A stretch of DNA of 64,000 nucleotides from Streptomyces sp. KL109B (GCF_030766935.1 NZ_JASERL010000008.1:354356-418355), one strand, 5' to 3'; shown: positions 26,370 to 36,789, counted from the stretch's first letter. Program-made: numbers and translations. The notes: generated by a model not told the origin, from the sequence alone.

Positions 26370-29309
26370 ATGCGTCGAAGAGCGGGGCAAAGAGCGGGAC
26401 GAAGAGCGAGATCGATCCTCGCTGTCGGAGCGCTTGTTCTGGGGGTGGGCGGCGCGGCACTCGCGCCCGTCGCTCACGCGGACAACGGTCCGGCGAAGGA
26501 CAACCCGGGCGCGGACGCCATCAAGGTGTTCCGCGCCGACGTGTCGAAGGAGCAGATACCGCTGCTGCTCCAGGCCGGCCAGGACGGCCACGAACTCAGC
26601 GAGCAGGCGCCGAAGAAGGGCACCGCGAAGGTCGAGGTCTACCTCACCGACAAGCAGGCCGACAGTCTTCGTAAGAAGGGCGTCGAGCTCACCGAGCACG
26701 AGCTGACCGCCAAGGCCACGGCCCGCGTGAAGGCCGCGGGCGACGGAGTCTTCCGCCCGTACAGCGGCGCGGGCGGCCTCCAGGAGGAGATCCTGCGCAC
26801 CGGCCAGGAGCACCCCGACCTCACGAAGGTCGTCTCCATCGGCAAGACGCTCCAGGGCCAGGACATCCTCGCGCTCAAGCTCAGCAAGGGCGCCAAGAAG
26901 GTCACGGACGGCGCGAAGCCGTCCGTGCTCTACATGTCGAACCAGCACGCGCGCGAGTGGATCACCCCGGAGATGACCCGCCGCCTGATGCACCACTACG
27001 TGGACAACTACTCCAAGGACGCACGCATCAAGAAGCTCGTCGACTCCACGGAGATGTGGTTCGTCCTCTCCGCCAACCCCGACGGCTACGACTGGACGTT
27101 CAAGGACCCGGCCAACCGCCAGTGGCGCAAGAACATGCGCGACAACAACGGCGACGGCAAGTACACTACCGGCGACGGCGTCGACCTCAACCGCAACTTC
27201 GCCTACAAGTGGGGCTACGACGACGAGGGTTCCTCACCCCAGCCCGCGAGCCAGACGTACCGCGGCACGGGTCCGGGCTCCGAGCCCGAGACCAAGGCCC
27301 TGGACGCCTTCGAGAAGCGGATCGGCTTCGACTACGCCATCAACTACCACTCCGCGGCCGAACTGCTCCTCTACGGAGTGGGCTGGCAGGTCGCCACGCC
27401 GACCCCGGACGACGTGATCTACAAGGCGCTCGCCGGCACCCCGGAGAAGTCCGCGATCCCCGGCTACCACCCGCAGGTGTCGTCCGAGCTGTACACGACG
27501 AACGGCGAGGCCGACGGGCACGCGGGCAACGTGAACGGCATCTCGATGTTCACGCCCGAGATGAGCACCTGCCAGACCGCGTCGAACAGCGACCCGGGCG
27601 ACGAGTGGAACGCCGCCGACTGCGCGTCCATCTTCACGTTCCCGGACGACGAGAAGCTCATCCAGGCCGAGTTCGAGAAGAACATCCCCTTCGCGATGTC
27701 CGTCGCCGAGACCGCCACGCACCCGGACCAGCCGTCGTCCTCGGTCGGCATGGAGGCGCCCGACTTCACCCCGGCGAAGTTCACGACTTCGTACGCGCGC
27801 GGTGGTGACCAGGAAGTCTCCGTGATCGCGCGGAAGTCGGTCCGTGAGAAGGAGCTGAACTACCGGATCAATGGCGGTCGTTCGCACGATGAGGAATTGC
27901 GCGCCTGGAAGGGCGGCGAGACCTACGGAGGCGACGACAATCTGCACTTCGACGCCTATAGGGCGAAGGTCGAGGGTGCCGATGTGGGTGACAAGGTAGA
28001 GGTGTGGTTCACCGGGAGAACGAAATCCGGAAAGCCCACTAGTAGTGAGCACTTCACCTACTCCGTGGCCGTACGCGACAAGGGTGACACTCTTGTCGTC
28101 GCGGAGAACGACGCGGCAGGTACCCAAACAGGCGCCTACGTAGACGCGCTCAAGGCGGCGGGCCGCTCCCCGGTCGTCTGGAACGTCGCCAGGCAGGGCG
28201 CGCCCGACCCCCTCGCGGTCCTCGGTCACTTCAAGGCGGTCGTCCACTACACGAGCGCCGACCGGCCGACCCTCGCCACCCAACTCGCCATCCGCGACTA
28301 CCTGAACGAGGGCGGCAAGCTCGTCGAGGCCGGCGAGAAGGCGGGCGGCTCCGTCGACATCGTCGACACCACGACGAACGACTTCAGCCAGTACTACCTC
28401 GGCGCCTACTCCCGCACCGCCGCCCCCGTGGCGACCCGCTTCGACGGCTCCGGCGCCCTCGACGGCGTCGCCGCGGACCTCGGCGACGCCCCCGGCAACC
28501 CGCTCAACAGCCCCGGCCTGTACGAGGCGACCTCCGCCACGCTGCCGCAGTTCACCAGCGCGGGGGCGGGCCAGTACGAAGGCGCGGGCATGGCCGCCGC
28601 CGTCCACACCGACGACGCGTACAAGCGCCTGACCCGCACGATCGACCTCACCCAGGTCACCGCGGCCCAGCAGCCGTCCCTGCGGACGCAGCTCCTGTGG
28701 GACACCGAGCCGGGCTACGACCACGTACTCCTGGAGGCGCACACCACCGGAGCGGAGGACTGGACGACGCTCCCCGACAAGGACGGTCTGACCTCGAACA
28801 AGGTGCCCACCGAGTGCGAGGCGGGCTTCTTCGTCCAGGACCACCCGGCGCTCACCCGCTACCTGACGCCGAGCGGCTCCGCCTGCGGCAACACCGGCAC
28901 CTCCGGCCAGTGGAACAGCCTCACCGGCTCCTCCGACGACTGGAAGACGGTCACGTACGACCTGAGCGCCTACGCGGGCAAGACCGTGGAGGTCTCCCTG
29001 AGTTACGTGAGCGACCCCGGCACCGGCGGTGAGGGCGTGCGCGCGGACAACGCCTCCGTCGTCATCGGGGGACAGGCCACCGAGACCGAGGGCTTCGAGA
29101 CGTCCCTGGGCGTCTGGAGCGTCCCCGGACCGCCCGCGGGCAGCCCGCCCGCCGTGAAGGACTGGGCGCTCGCCAAGGACCTGTTCACGACGTACGGCGC
29201 CATCAGCACCCCGGACACCGTGCTCCTCGGATTCGGCCTGGAACACGTCACCGCGACCGCCGACAGAAATGCGCTCATCAGAAAGGCCCTGCGCTCAATT
29301 AGCGACTGA
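26370..29309 (+). CDS. Secreted zinc carboxypeptidase (M14 family), multidomain
   Basis: A 979-residue exported metallopeptidase. The basic N-terminus and hydrophobic core (SILAVGALVLGVGGAALAPVAHA, to about 37) form the signal peptide. A propeptide-like segment (40-125) precedes the M14 domain with zinc ligands His193 and Glu196 (NQHAREWITPE) and His327 (INYHSAAEL), substrate-binding motif DLNRNF, and general base Glu397 (FTPEMS). After residue about 475 come beta-sandwich regions, a ThuA/GATase-like stretch (TQTGAYVDALKAAGRSP...) and a terminal jelly-roll segment. ATG 26370 follows AAGGGGGG. Codons around 27865-28130 are markedly less GC-biased than the rest. A single gene flanked by hairpins. 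Confidence 0.92.
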   Translation: MRRRAGQRAGRRARSILAVGALVLGVGGAALAPVAHADNGPAKDNPGADAIKVFRADVSKEQIPLLLQAGQDGHELSEQAPKKGTAKVEVYLTDKQADSLRKKGVELTEHELTAKATARVKAAGDGVFRPYSGAGGLQEEILRTGQEHPDLTKVVSIGKTLQGQDILALKLSKGAKKVTDGAKPSVLYMSNQHAREWITPEMTRRLMHHYVDNYSKDARIKKLVDSTEMWFVLSANPDGYDWTFKDPANRQWRKNMRDNNGDGKYTTGDGVDLNRNFAYKWGYDDEGSSPQPASQTYRGTGPGSEPETKALDAFEKRIGFDYAINYHSAAELLLYGVGWQVATPTPDDVIYKALAGTPEKSAIPGYHPQVSSELYTTNGEADGHAGNVNGISMFTPEMSTCQTASNSDPGDEWNAADCASIFTFPDDEKLIQAEFEKNIPFAMSVAETATHPDQPSSSVGMEAPDFTPAKFTTSYARGGDQEVSVIARKSVREKELNYRINGGRSHDEELRAWKGGETYGGDDNLHFDAYRAKVEGADVGDKVEVWFTGRTKSGKPTSSEHFTYSVAVRDKGDTLVVAENDAAGTQTGAYVDALKAAGRSPVVWNVARQGAPDPLAVLGHFKAVVHYTSADRPTLATQLAIRDYLNEGGKLVEAGEKAGGSVDIVDTTTNDFSQYYLGAYSRTAAPVATRFDGSGALDGVAADLGDAPGNPLNSPGLYEATSATLPQFTSAGAGQYEGAGMAAAVHTDDAYKRLTRTIDLTQVTAAQQPSLRTQLLWDTEPGYDHVLLEAHTTGAEDWTTLPDKDGLTSNKVPTECEAGFFVQDHPALTRYLTPSGSACGNTGTSGQWNSLTGSSDDWKTVTYDLSAYAGKTVEVSLSYVSDPGTGGEGVRADNASVVIGGQATETEGFETSLGVWSVPGPPAGSPPAVKDWALAKDLFTTYGAISTPDTVLLGFGLEHVTATADRNALIRKALRSISD

Positions 29310-29338
29310 TCAAGGCCGGAATTACCCGCGAAATACAC

Positions 29339-29373
29339 AGCGGCCCGTACGTTACTGACGAGTACGGGCCGCT
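29339..29373 (+). terminator. Terminator between carboxypeptidase and gap
   Basis: AGCGGCCCGTAC (29339-29350) pairs with GTACGGGCCGCT (29362-29373) across an 11-nt loop. Confidence 0.7.
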
Positions 29374-29501
29374 GTGCCCTACATAGAGTCGCTCGATGTC
29401 ACCCCAAACGCTTATGGGGGGTAGGGTCGGAGGCGGTCGGGGACATCCCAATAAATCTCGCCGGCGTCGATACTCCGGCGTACCAACGAGGAGATCGGTT
29501 C

Positions 29502-30512
<1,011 letters not shown>

Positions 30513-30552
30513 GCCCTCTAAGGTTCTAGAGCAGCAAGGCACTTAGATGTGA

Positions 30553-30602
30553 GCGAAGGGTCCGGACCCGCGCGAGGCCGCGCGACAGTCCGGACCCTTC
30601 GC
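30553..30602 (+). terminator. Terminator or attenuating hairpin between gap and pgk
   Basis: GCGAAGGGTCCGGAC (30553-30567) pairs with GTCCGGACCCTTCGC (30588-30602), with a second GC-rich hairpin in the loop. Confidence 0.7.
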
Positions 30603-30666
30603 GCGTCAGCCGTCAAGGCACAGCCTCCAGGAACTTGCACGACCAGCCCTCTCAAGGAGCCCATCC

Positions 30667-31878
30667 ATGAAGACGATTGAGGAACTTCTCGCCGAAGGGG
30701 TCGACGGGAAGCGGGTGTTCGTCCGCGCCGACCTCAACGTGCCGCTGGCCGACGGCCTCATCACCGACGACGGCCGCATCCGCGCCGTCCTGCCGACCGT
30801 GAAGGCCCTGGCCGACGCCGGCGCGAAGGTGATCGTCGCCTCCCACCTGGGCCGCCCCAAGGGCGCCCCGGACCCGCAGTTCTCGCTGCTGCCGGCCGCC
30901 GAGCGCCTCGCCGAGCTCCTTGGCAAGCCGGTCGCCTTCGCCCAGGACACCGTCGGCCCCGCCGCCAACGACGCCGTGGACGGCCTGGAGCCGGGCCAGG
31001 TGGCCGTCATCGAGAACCTGCGCTTCAACGCCGGCGAGACGAGCAAGGACGACGCCGAGCGCGGCGACTTCGCCGAGCAGCTCGCGAACCTCGCCGACGT
31101 CTACGTAGGCGACGGTTTCGGCGCCGTGCACCGTAAGCACGCCTCCGTGTACGACCTGCCGAAGCGCCTCCCGCACTACGCGGGCTTCCTCATCGCCACC
31201 GAGGTCGGCGTCCTGAAGAAGCTCACCGAGGACGTCAAGCGCCCCTACGTAGTAGCGCTCGGCGGCGCCAAGGTCTCCGACAAGCTCGCCGTCATCGACC
31301 AGCTCCTCGGCAAGGCCGACCGCCTCCTCATCGGCGGCGGCATGGCGTACACGTTCCTCAAGGCCAAGGGCTACGAGGTCGGCATCTCGCTGCTCCAGGA
31401 GGACCAGCTGCCTGCCGTCACCGAGTACATGGAGCGCGCCGAGAAGAACGGCGTGGAGCTCGTGCTCCCCGTGGACGTCCTCGTCTCGTCCGAGTTCCCC
31501 GACCTCAAGGGCAAGACCCCGGCCAACCCCACCACCGTCGCCGCGGACGCCATCCCGGCCGACCAGGAGGGCCTGGACATCGGCCCCGAGACCCGCAAGC
31601 TGTACGCCTCGAAGCTCACCGACGCGCAGACCGTCTTCTGGAACGGCCCCATGGGCGTCTTCGAGCACCCCGACTACGCCGAGGGCACCAAGGCGGTCGC
31701 CCAGGCCCTCATCGACTCCCCGGGCTTCACCGTGGTGGGCGGCGGAGACTCCGCCGCGGCGGTCCGTACCCTGGGCTTCGACGAGAAGGCATTCGGCCAC
31801 ATCTCGACCGGCGGCGGCGCCTCCCTCGAATACCTCGAGGGCAAGACGCTGCCCGGTCTCGCCGCACTGGAGGACTGA
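30667..31878 (+). CDS. pgk: Phosphoglycerate kinase
   Basis: Makes ATP from 1,3-bisphosphoglycerate. It has 403 residues in two lobes: N-terminal substrate motifs VRADLNVPL, SHLGRPKG and ENLRFNAGE, then the nucleotide lobe with GGAKVSDK and the hinge-end Gly motif VVGGGDSAAAVRTLG. ATG 30667 follows CAAGGAG. It is 6 bp before tpiA, so the two are cotranscribed. Confidence 0.98.
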   Translation: MKTIEELLAEGVDGKRVFVRADLNVPLADGLITDDGRIRAVLPTVKALADAGAKVIVASHLGRPKGAPDPQFSLLPAAERLAELLGKPVAFAQDTVGPAANDAVDGLEPGQVAVIENLRFNAGETSKDDAERGDFAEQLANLADVYVGDGFGAVHRKHASVYDLPKRLPHYAGFLIATEVGVLKKLTEDVKRPYVVALGGAKVSDKLAVIDQLLGKADRLLIGGGMAYTFLKAKGYEVGISLLQEDQLPAVTEYMERAEKNGVELVLPVDVLVSSEFPDLKGKTPANPTTVAADAIPADQEGLDIGPETRKLYASKLTDAQTVFWNGPMGVFEHPDYAEGTKAVAQALIDSPGFTVVGGGDSAAAVRTLGFDEKAFGHISTGGGASLEYLEGKTLPGLAALED

Positions 31879-31884
31879 CCCCGC

Positions 31885-32673
31885 ATGACTGCTCCCGTAC
31901 AGGGCCGCACGCCGCTGATGGCGGGCAACTGGAAGATGAACCTCAACCACCTCGAGGCCATCGCGCACGTCCAGAAGCTCGCCTTCGCTCTCGCGGACAA
32001 GGACTACGAGGCCGTCGAGGTCGCCGTCCTGCCGCCGTTCACCGACCTGCGCTCCGTGCAGACGCTGGTCGACGGCGACAAGCTGAAGATCAAGTACGGC
32101 GCCCAGGACGTCTCGGCGCACGACTCCGGCGCGTACACCGGAGAGATCTCCGGCCCGATGCTCGCCAAGCTGAAGTGCACCTTCGTGGCGATCGGCCACT
32201 CAGAGCGCCGCCAGTACCACGACGAGACCGACGAGATCGTCAACGGCAAGGTGAAGGCCGCGTACAAGCACGGCCTGACGCCGATCCTGTGCGTCGGTGA
32301 GGAGCTGGACGTCCGCGAGGCGGGCAACCACGTCTCCCACACGCTCGCGCAGGTCGAGGGCGCCCTCAAGGACCTCCCGGCCGAGCAGGCCGAGACCATC
32401 GTCATCGCCTACGAGCCCGTGTGGGCCATCGGCACCGGCAAGGTGTGCGGCGCCGACGACGCGCAGGAGGTCTGCGCGGCCATCCGCGGCAAGCTCGCCG
32501 AGCTGTACTCGCAGGACGTCGCCGACAAGATCCGCATCCAGTACGGCGGCTCGGTGAAGTCCGGCAACGTCGCGGAGATCATGGCGAAGCCCGACATCGA
32601 CGGCGCGCTCATCGGCGGCGCCTCGCTGGACGCCGACGAGTTCGTCAAGATCGTTCGCTTCCACGAGCAGTGA
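31885..32673 (+). CDS. tpiA: Triosephosphate isomerase
   Basis: Interconverts dihydroxyacetone phosphate and glyceraldehyde-3-phosphate. A 262-residue TIM barrel with catalytic Lys17 (GNWKMN), His105 (IGHSERR) and Glu177 (AYEPVWAIGTG), plus the phosphate-binding YGGSVKSGN loop. It begins six bases after pgk, and a terminator follows. Confidence 0.98.
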   Translation: MTAPVQGRTPLMAGNWKMNLNHLEAIAHVQKLAFALADKDYEAVEVAVLPPFTDLRSVQTLVDGDKLKIKYGAQDVSAHDSGAYTGEISGPMLAKLKCTFVAIGHSERRQYHDETDEIVNGKVKAAYKHGLTPILCVGEELDVREAGNHVSHTLAQVEGALKDLPAEQAETIVIAYEPVWAIGTGKVCGADDAQEVCAAIRGKLAELYSQDVADKIRIQYGGSVKSGNVAEIMAKPDIDGALIGGASLDADEFVKIVRFHEQ

Positions 32674-32718
32674 CACGAGCAGCGAGTAGGCGATAGCCGC
32701 CTTACGTCGTACCCTTGC

Positions 32719-32746
32719 GGGGCCGGGTGGTCTGACACCCGGCCCC
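32719..32746 (+). terminator. Terminator after tpiA
   Basis: GGGGCCGGGTG (32719-32729) pairs with CACCCGGCCCC (32736-32746), six-base loop GTCTGA. Confidence 0.8.
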
Positions 32747-32780
32747 GTCTCCCGATAAGTCCGAGGAAGTTGGTCCAGCC

Positions 32781-33017
32781 GTGGTTATGGGGTTCTCGAT
32801 CGCCCTGATCGTCTTCAGCCTGCTGCTGATGCTCCTTGTGCTCATGCACAAGGGAAAGGGTGGCGGCCTCTCCGACATGTTCGGTGGCGGCATGCAGTCC
32901 TCCGTCGGCGGCTCCTCGGTCGCCGAGCGAAACCTGGACCGGATCACGATCGTGGTCGGTCTGCTGTGGTTCGCGTGCATCGTGGTGCTCGGCATTCTGA
33001 TGAAGATCAACAATTGA
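32781..33017 (+). CDS. secG: Preprotein translocase subunit SecG
   Basis: Small subunit of the SecYEG channel. A 78-residue protein with two helices: GFSIALIVFSLLLMLLVLMHKGKGGGLSDMFGG contains the first helix and the conserved cytoplasmic Gly-rich loop, and ITIVVGLLWFACIVVLGILM is the second. GTG 32781 (V-M-G-F) lies 11 nt after GAGGAAG; ATG 32787 would be too far. It has its position after tpiA in common with many actinobacteria. Confidence 0.95.
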   Translation: MVMGFSIALIVFSLLLMLLVLMHKGKGGGLSDMFGGGMQSSVGGSSVAERNLDRITIVVGLLWFACIVVLGILMKINN

Positions 33018-33072
33018 TCCGCGCCTGACCGGCCACCGGTCGGCAGCGACAATCGCATATCGCCTCTACGTA

Positions 33073-33121
33073 AAGCCCCATGTTCGGTACGCGCTCAACA
33101 ACGCGGCCTATCATGGGGCTT
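33073..33121 (+). terminator. Hairpin after secG
   Basis: AAGCCCCATG (33073-33082) pairs with CATGGGGCTT (33112-33121) around a 29-nt loop; probable terminator. Confidence 0.45.
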
Positions 33122-33150
33122 GCGTCTGGGGAGCGATGTAACTCCAATCA

Positions 33151-33179
33151 CTGGACGCGCGTTGGGCCTTACGTAGACT
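33151..33179 (+). promoter_or_regulatory. Candidate vegetative promoter of rbpA
   Basis: CTGGAC (33151-33156), 17 bp, TAGACT (33174-33179), about 65 nt before the rbpA start. No SigR-type GGAAT-N18-GTT was found, although rbpA is a SigR target in S. coelicolor. Confidence 0.35.
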
Positions 33180-33247
33180 GAGGCGCTCCGCGGCGAAGCT
33201 GACACGCCGACACGCTTCGCGGCACCATCACGCAGGGAGTTACGACC

Positions 33248-33583
33248 GTGGCAAGTGGCAACGCGATCCGAGGAAGTCGGGTCGGGGCGGGGCCGATGGG
33301 TGAGGCCGAGCGCGGCGAGTCCGCGCCCCGCCTGCGCATCTCCTTCTGGTGCTCGAACGGGCACGAGACGCAGCCGAGCTTCGCCTCCGACGCGCAGGTG
33401 CCGGAGACCTGGGACTGTCCGCGCTGCGGCTTCCCGGCCGGGCAGGACCGGGACAGTCCGCCGGACCCGCCGCGTACGGAGCCGTACAAGACGCACCTGG
33501 CCTACGTCAGGGAGCGGCGCAGCGACGCGGACGGCGAGGCGATCCTCGCCGAGGCGCTCGCGAAACTGCGGGGCGAGATCTGA
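33248..33583 (+). CDS. rbpA: RNA polymerase-binding protein RbpA
   Basis: Actinobacterial transcription factor that binds the principal sigma factor and RNA polymerase, stabilising the open complex and giving some rifampicin tolerance. The 111 residues comprise a disordered N-terminus, a zinc-type core with Cys35, His39, Cys57 and Cys60 (CSNGH, CPRC), a basic linker and the sigma-interaction helix with the RERRSDADGEAILAEAL motif. GTG 33248 has AGGGAG upstream. Single gene, bounded by hairpins on both sides. Confidence 0.96.
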   Translation: MASGNAIRGSRVGAGPMGEAERGESAPRLRISFWCSNGHETQPSFASDAQVPETWDCPRCGFPAGQDRDSPPDPPRTEPYKTHLAYVRERRSDADGEAILAEALAKLRGEI

Positions 33584-33601
33584 CTCCGTAGAACTGATCC
33601 A

Positions 33602-33643
33602 GCGAATAGGGCCGGGCACGTTCACGTGCCCGGCCCTATTCGC
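33602..33643. terminator. Strong terminator after rbpA
   Basis: A perfect 19-bp stem (33602-33620 with 33625-33643) with loop TTCA; T residues are scarce but the stem is the strongest in this area. Confidence 0.85.
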
Positions 33644-33738
33644 TGCGCCGAAAGGCCCGATTCACCCTGATCAATTAGGTTGGGTGGCAGCGGCGGGGTT
33701 CGTACGCATGCGGTTTCAACAGAAGGCTGAAGGTCGAG

Positions 33739-35394
33739 ATGAACGCGTCCGACAAGCAGGTAGCACTCACCCAGACGCCCGAGTGGCAGGCGCTCGTCAA
33801 GCACCGGCAGCAGTTGGGCGACGTACACCTCCGGGAGCTGTTCGAGGCCGATCCCGCGCGGGGGTCCGGCTGGCGGCTGCGGGTCGGTGACCTGCATGTC
33901 GACTACTCGAAGCACCTCGTCACAGAGGAGACGCTGCGGTTGCTGCGCGAGCTGGCCGCGGCGACCGACGTGTTCGGCCTGCGCGACGCCATGTTCCGCG
34001 GCGAGAAGATCAACACGACCGAGGACCGGGCCGTCCTGCACACCGCGCTGCGCGCCCCGCGCGACGCCGTGGTCGAGGTCGACGGCGAGAACGTGGTGCC
34101 GGGCGTGCACGCCGTCCTCGACAAGATGGCCGCCTTCGCCGACCGGGTCAGGTCGGGGGAGTGGACCGGGCACACCGGCAAGCGGATCAAGAACGTCGTC
34201 AACATCGGCATCGGCGGCTCCGACCTCGGGCCCGCGATGGCGTACGAAGTCCTGCGCTCCTTCACCGACCGCGAGCTGACCGTCCGCTTCGTGTCGAACG
34301 TCGACGGGGCCGATCTGCACGAGGCCGTACGGGACCTGGACCCGGCCGAGACGCTGTTCGTCATCGCCTCGAAGACCTTCACCACCATCGAGACGATCAC
34401 CAACGCGACCTCGGCGCGCAACTGGCTGCTCACCGAGCTGAGGGCCGGTCAGGAAGCCGTCGCCAAGCACTTCGTGGCGCTTTCGACGAACGCCGAGAAG
34501 GTGTCGGAGTTCGGCATCGACACCGCCAACATGTTCGAGTTCTGGGACTGGGTCGGCGGACGTTATTCGTATGACTCCGCGATCGGGCTCTCGCTGATGA
34601 TCGCCATCGGGCCGGCCGCGTTCCGCGAGATGCTCGACGGCTTCCACCTCGTCGACGAGCACTTCCGCACCGCGCCCGCCGAGTCCAACGTCCCTTTGCT
34701 GATGGGCCTGTTGGGCATCTGGTACGGCAACTTCCACGGCGCCCAGTCGCACGCCGTGCTGCCCTACAGCCACTACTTGTCGAAGTTCACGGCGTACCTC
34801 CAGCAGCTCGACATGGAGTCCAACGGGAAGTACGTGCAGAGGAACGGCGAGGAGGTCGGCTGGCAGACCGGCCCGGTGGTGTGGGGCACGCCCGGCACCA
34901 ACGGACAGCACGCCTACTACCAACTCATCCACCAGGGCACGAAGTTGATCCCCGCGGACTTCATCGGCTTCGCCGAGCCCGTGGCCGACCTGCTGCCGGG
35001 GCTCGTCGCCCAGCACGACCTCCTCATGGCCAACTTCTTCGCGCAGACCCAGGCGCTGGCCTTCGGCAAGACGCCCGACGAGGTGCGCGCCGAGGGGGTG
35101 CCCGAGGAGCTGGTGCCGCACAAGACGTTCAAGGGCGACCACCCGACGACCACGATCCTCGCGAAGAACCTCACGCCGTCCGTGCTCGGGCAGTTGGTCG
35201 CCCTCTACGAACACAAGGTGTTCGTGCAGGGCGCCGTCTGGAACATCGACTCCTTCGACCAGTGGGGCGTCGAACTCGGCAAGGTCCTCGCCAAGCGCGT
35301 CGAACCGGCCCTCACCGAGGGCGTGGACGTGCCGGGGCTCGACACGTCGACGAAGGCGCTGGTCGCGAAGTACCGCGAGCTGCGAGGGCGTTAA
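33739..35394 (+). CDS. pgi: Glucose-6-phosphate isomerase
   Basis: Interconverts glucose-6-phosphate and fructose-6-phosphate, joining glycolysis to the pentose phosphate genes that follow. The 551-residue protein has signatures NIGIGGSDLGPAMAYEVL, VIASKTFTTIETITNA, FWDWVGGRYSYDSAIGLS and NGQHAYYQLIHQGTKLIPADF, with catalytic Glu and His in the last two. ATG 33739 follows GAAGG. Probably a single transcription unit. Confidence 0.98.
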   Translation: MNASDKQVALTQTPEWQALVKHRQQLGDVHLRELFEADPARGSGWRLRVGDLHVDYSKHLVTEETLRLLRELAAATDVFGLRDAMFRGEKINTTEDRAVLHTALRAPRDAVVEVDGENVVPGVHAVLDKMAAFADRVRSGEWTGHTGKRIKNVVNIGIGGSDLGPAMAYEVLRSFTDRELTVRFVSNVDGADLHEAVRDLDPAETLFVIASKTFTTIETITNATSARNWLLTELRAGQEAVAKHFVALSTNAEKVSEFGIDTANMFEFWDWVGGRYSYDSAIGLSLMIAIGPAAFREMLDGFHLVDEHFRTAPAESNVPLLMGLLGIWYGNFHGAQSHAVLPYSHYLSKFTAYLQQLDMESNGKYVQRNGEEVGWQTGPVVWGTPGTNGQHAYYQLIHQGTKLIPADFIGFAEPVADLLPGLVAQHDLLMANFFAQTQALAFGKTPDEVRAEGVPEELVPHKTFKGDHPTTTILAKNLTPSVLGQLVALYEHKVFVQGAVWNIDSFDQWGVELGKVLAKRVEPALTEGVDVPGLDTSTKALVAKYRELRGR

Positions 35395-35466
35395 CGATTA
35401 TTGGGGTGCGCAAAATCCTCCCGGCGGGTGAGACTGCGTCTCCGTGACCCAGCCGGGAGGCACTCA

Positions 35467-35949
35467 GTGGACCAGCTCATGTCGGCGCTCGCCGATCCCG
35501 AACGACTCAGGCTGTACGCGCGCATCGTCCTCGACGAGCTGCCGCCGCGCGAGGCCGACTCCCCGGCGGCCCGCAAGCACCTCGGCAAGCTGATCGCCGC
35601 CGGACTCGTCGAGCGCCTCGACGACGGCTCGCTGCGGGCCGGCCCCGAGGTGTTCCGGCGGCACCGCGCCCCCGAGCCCGCCACGGGCGTGCCGCGCCAC
35701 CTCACCGGCTTCTTCGCGCGCGGCCGGCTCACGGCCATACCGGTGCGGCCCGCCGTGCGGCACGAACTCCTCGTGCACCTCACCGACACCCTCTTCGACG
35801 CCGACCGCACGTACAGCGAGCGCGAGGTCAACGCGGCGCTGCGCACCGTCCACGACGACACGGCGGCGCTGCGCCGCTACTGCGTCATCGACGGCCTCCT
35901 CGTACGGGAGAAGGACGGCTCGGACTACCGGGTGCCGCAGCATGCGTAA
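35467..35949 (+). CDS. DUF2087-type small protein, possibly a regulator
   Basis: A 160-residue cytoplasmic protein. The N-terminal half resembles a winged helix (SALADPERLRLYARIVLDELPP..., KHLGKLIAAGLVERLDDGSLRAG), as in ArsR-type proteins; the C-terminal half (HLTGFFARGRLTAIPVRPAVRHELLVHLTDTLFDADRTYSEREVNAALRTVHDDTAALRRYCVIDGLLVREKDGSDYRV) matches the DUF2087 pattern, which also looks like a second winged helix. GTG 35467 has GGGAGG 6 nt upstream. It lies 72 bp after pgi and is closed by a strong bidirectional terminator. Confidence 0.8.
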   Translation: MDQLMSALADPERLRLYARIVLDELPPREADSPAARKHLGKLIAAGLVERLDDGSLRAGPEVFRRHRAPEPATGVPRHLTGFFARGRLTAIPVRPAVRHELLVHLTDTLFDADRTYSEREVNAALRTVHDDTAALRRYCVIDGLLVREKDGSDYRVPQHA

Positions 35950-35982
35950 GGCCCCACCTCTTTAGGAGGTGGGGCCTTACGC
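35944..35982. terminator. Bidirectional terminator between the DUF2087 gene and pgl
   Basis: A 17-bp perfect stem (35944-35960 with 35966-35982), loop TTTAG; it overlaps the end of the plus-strand gene and serves the convergent pgl. Confidence 0.85.
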
Positions 35983-36009
35983 GCTACGTGGCGCCTACGT
36001 AGAGCGGCG

Positions 36010-36789
36010 TTACGCGATCGCCGGCGGGTACAGCTCCGGCGGCAGCTGCGAGGCCGCCGCCGAGTCGAGCAGCCACAGCGTGCGCGAGCGCCCGTACGCG
36101 CCCGCCGCCGGGGCCTGGATCTCGCCCGCGCCGGACAGGGCGATGGCCGCCGCCTTCGCCTTGTCCTCGCCCGCCGCCAGCAGCCACACCTCGCGCGCCG
36201 CCCGGATCGCCGGGAGCGTGAGCGTGGTGCGGGTGGGCGGGGGCTTGGGGGCGCCGTGCACGCCGACGACCGTGCGCTCCGTCTCGCGAACCGCCGGAAG
36301 CTCCGGGAAGAGCGACGCGACGTGCGTGTCCGGGCCCACGCCGAGCATCAGGACGTCGAAGGTCGGCACCGGGCCGTGGTCCTCCGGGCCCGCCGCATTG
36401 GCGAGTTCGGCCGCGTACGCCTCGGCCGCGGCGTCCGCCTCGAAGGGGCCGTCCGACGCGGGCATGGGGTGCACGCGCGCGGGGTCGAGCGGCACCGCGT
36501 CGAGCAGCGCCTCCTTCGCCTGCGTGTAGTTGCGCTCGGGGTCGCCGTCCGGCAGGAACCGCTCGTCGCCCCACCACAGGTCGAGGCGGCCCCAGTCGAT
36601 CGCGTCCCGCGCGGGCGCCGAATTCAACGCGGCCAGCAGGCCGTTGCCGTTGCGGCCGCCCGTCAGGACGACGGAGGCGTAGCCGCGGGCGGACTGGGCG
36701 TCGACGATCTTGGTGATCAGCCGGGCCGCGGCCGCCTGCGCCATCAGCTCCTTGTCGCGGTGGACGACGAGCTGGGGTGCTGCGCTCAC
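36010..36789 (-). CDS. pgl: 6-phosphogluconolactonase
   Basis: Second step of the oxidative pentose phosphate pathway. The 259-residue DevB-type protein shows LTGGRNGNGLLAAL, DLWWGDERFLPDGDPERNY, LMLGVGPDTHVASLFPE and KAKAAAIAL. In the third motif the usual Asp-Gly-His is Asp-Thr-His, as in other actinobacteria. Start GTG 36789 lies inside a 14-bp repeat array that also covers the opcA stop. Last gene of the tkt-tal-zwf-opcA-pgl operon. Confidence 0.95.
   Translation of the reverse strand: MSAAPQLVVHRDKELMAQAAAARLITKIVDAQSARGYASVVLTGGRNGNGLLAALNSAPARDAIDWGRLDLWWGDERFLPDGDPERNYTQAKEALLDAVPLDPARVHPMPASDGPFEADAAAEAYAAELANAAGPEDHGPVPTFDVLMLGVGPDTHVASLFPELPAVRETERTVVGVHGAPKPPPTRTTLTLPAIRAAREVWLLAAGEDKAKAAAIALSGAGEIQAPAAGAYGRSRTLWLLDSAAASQLPPELYPPAIA

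Noticed and set aside
29405..29427. Damage-type promoter before gap (TAGGGT at 29422-29427)
   Set aside because: The -10 hexamer fits but there is no TGTCA-like -35 at the required distance.
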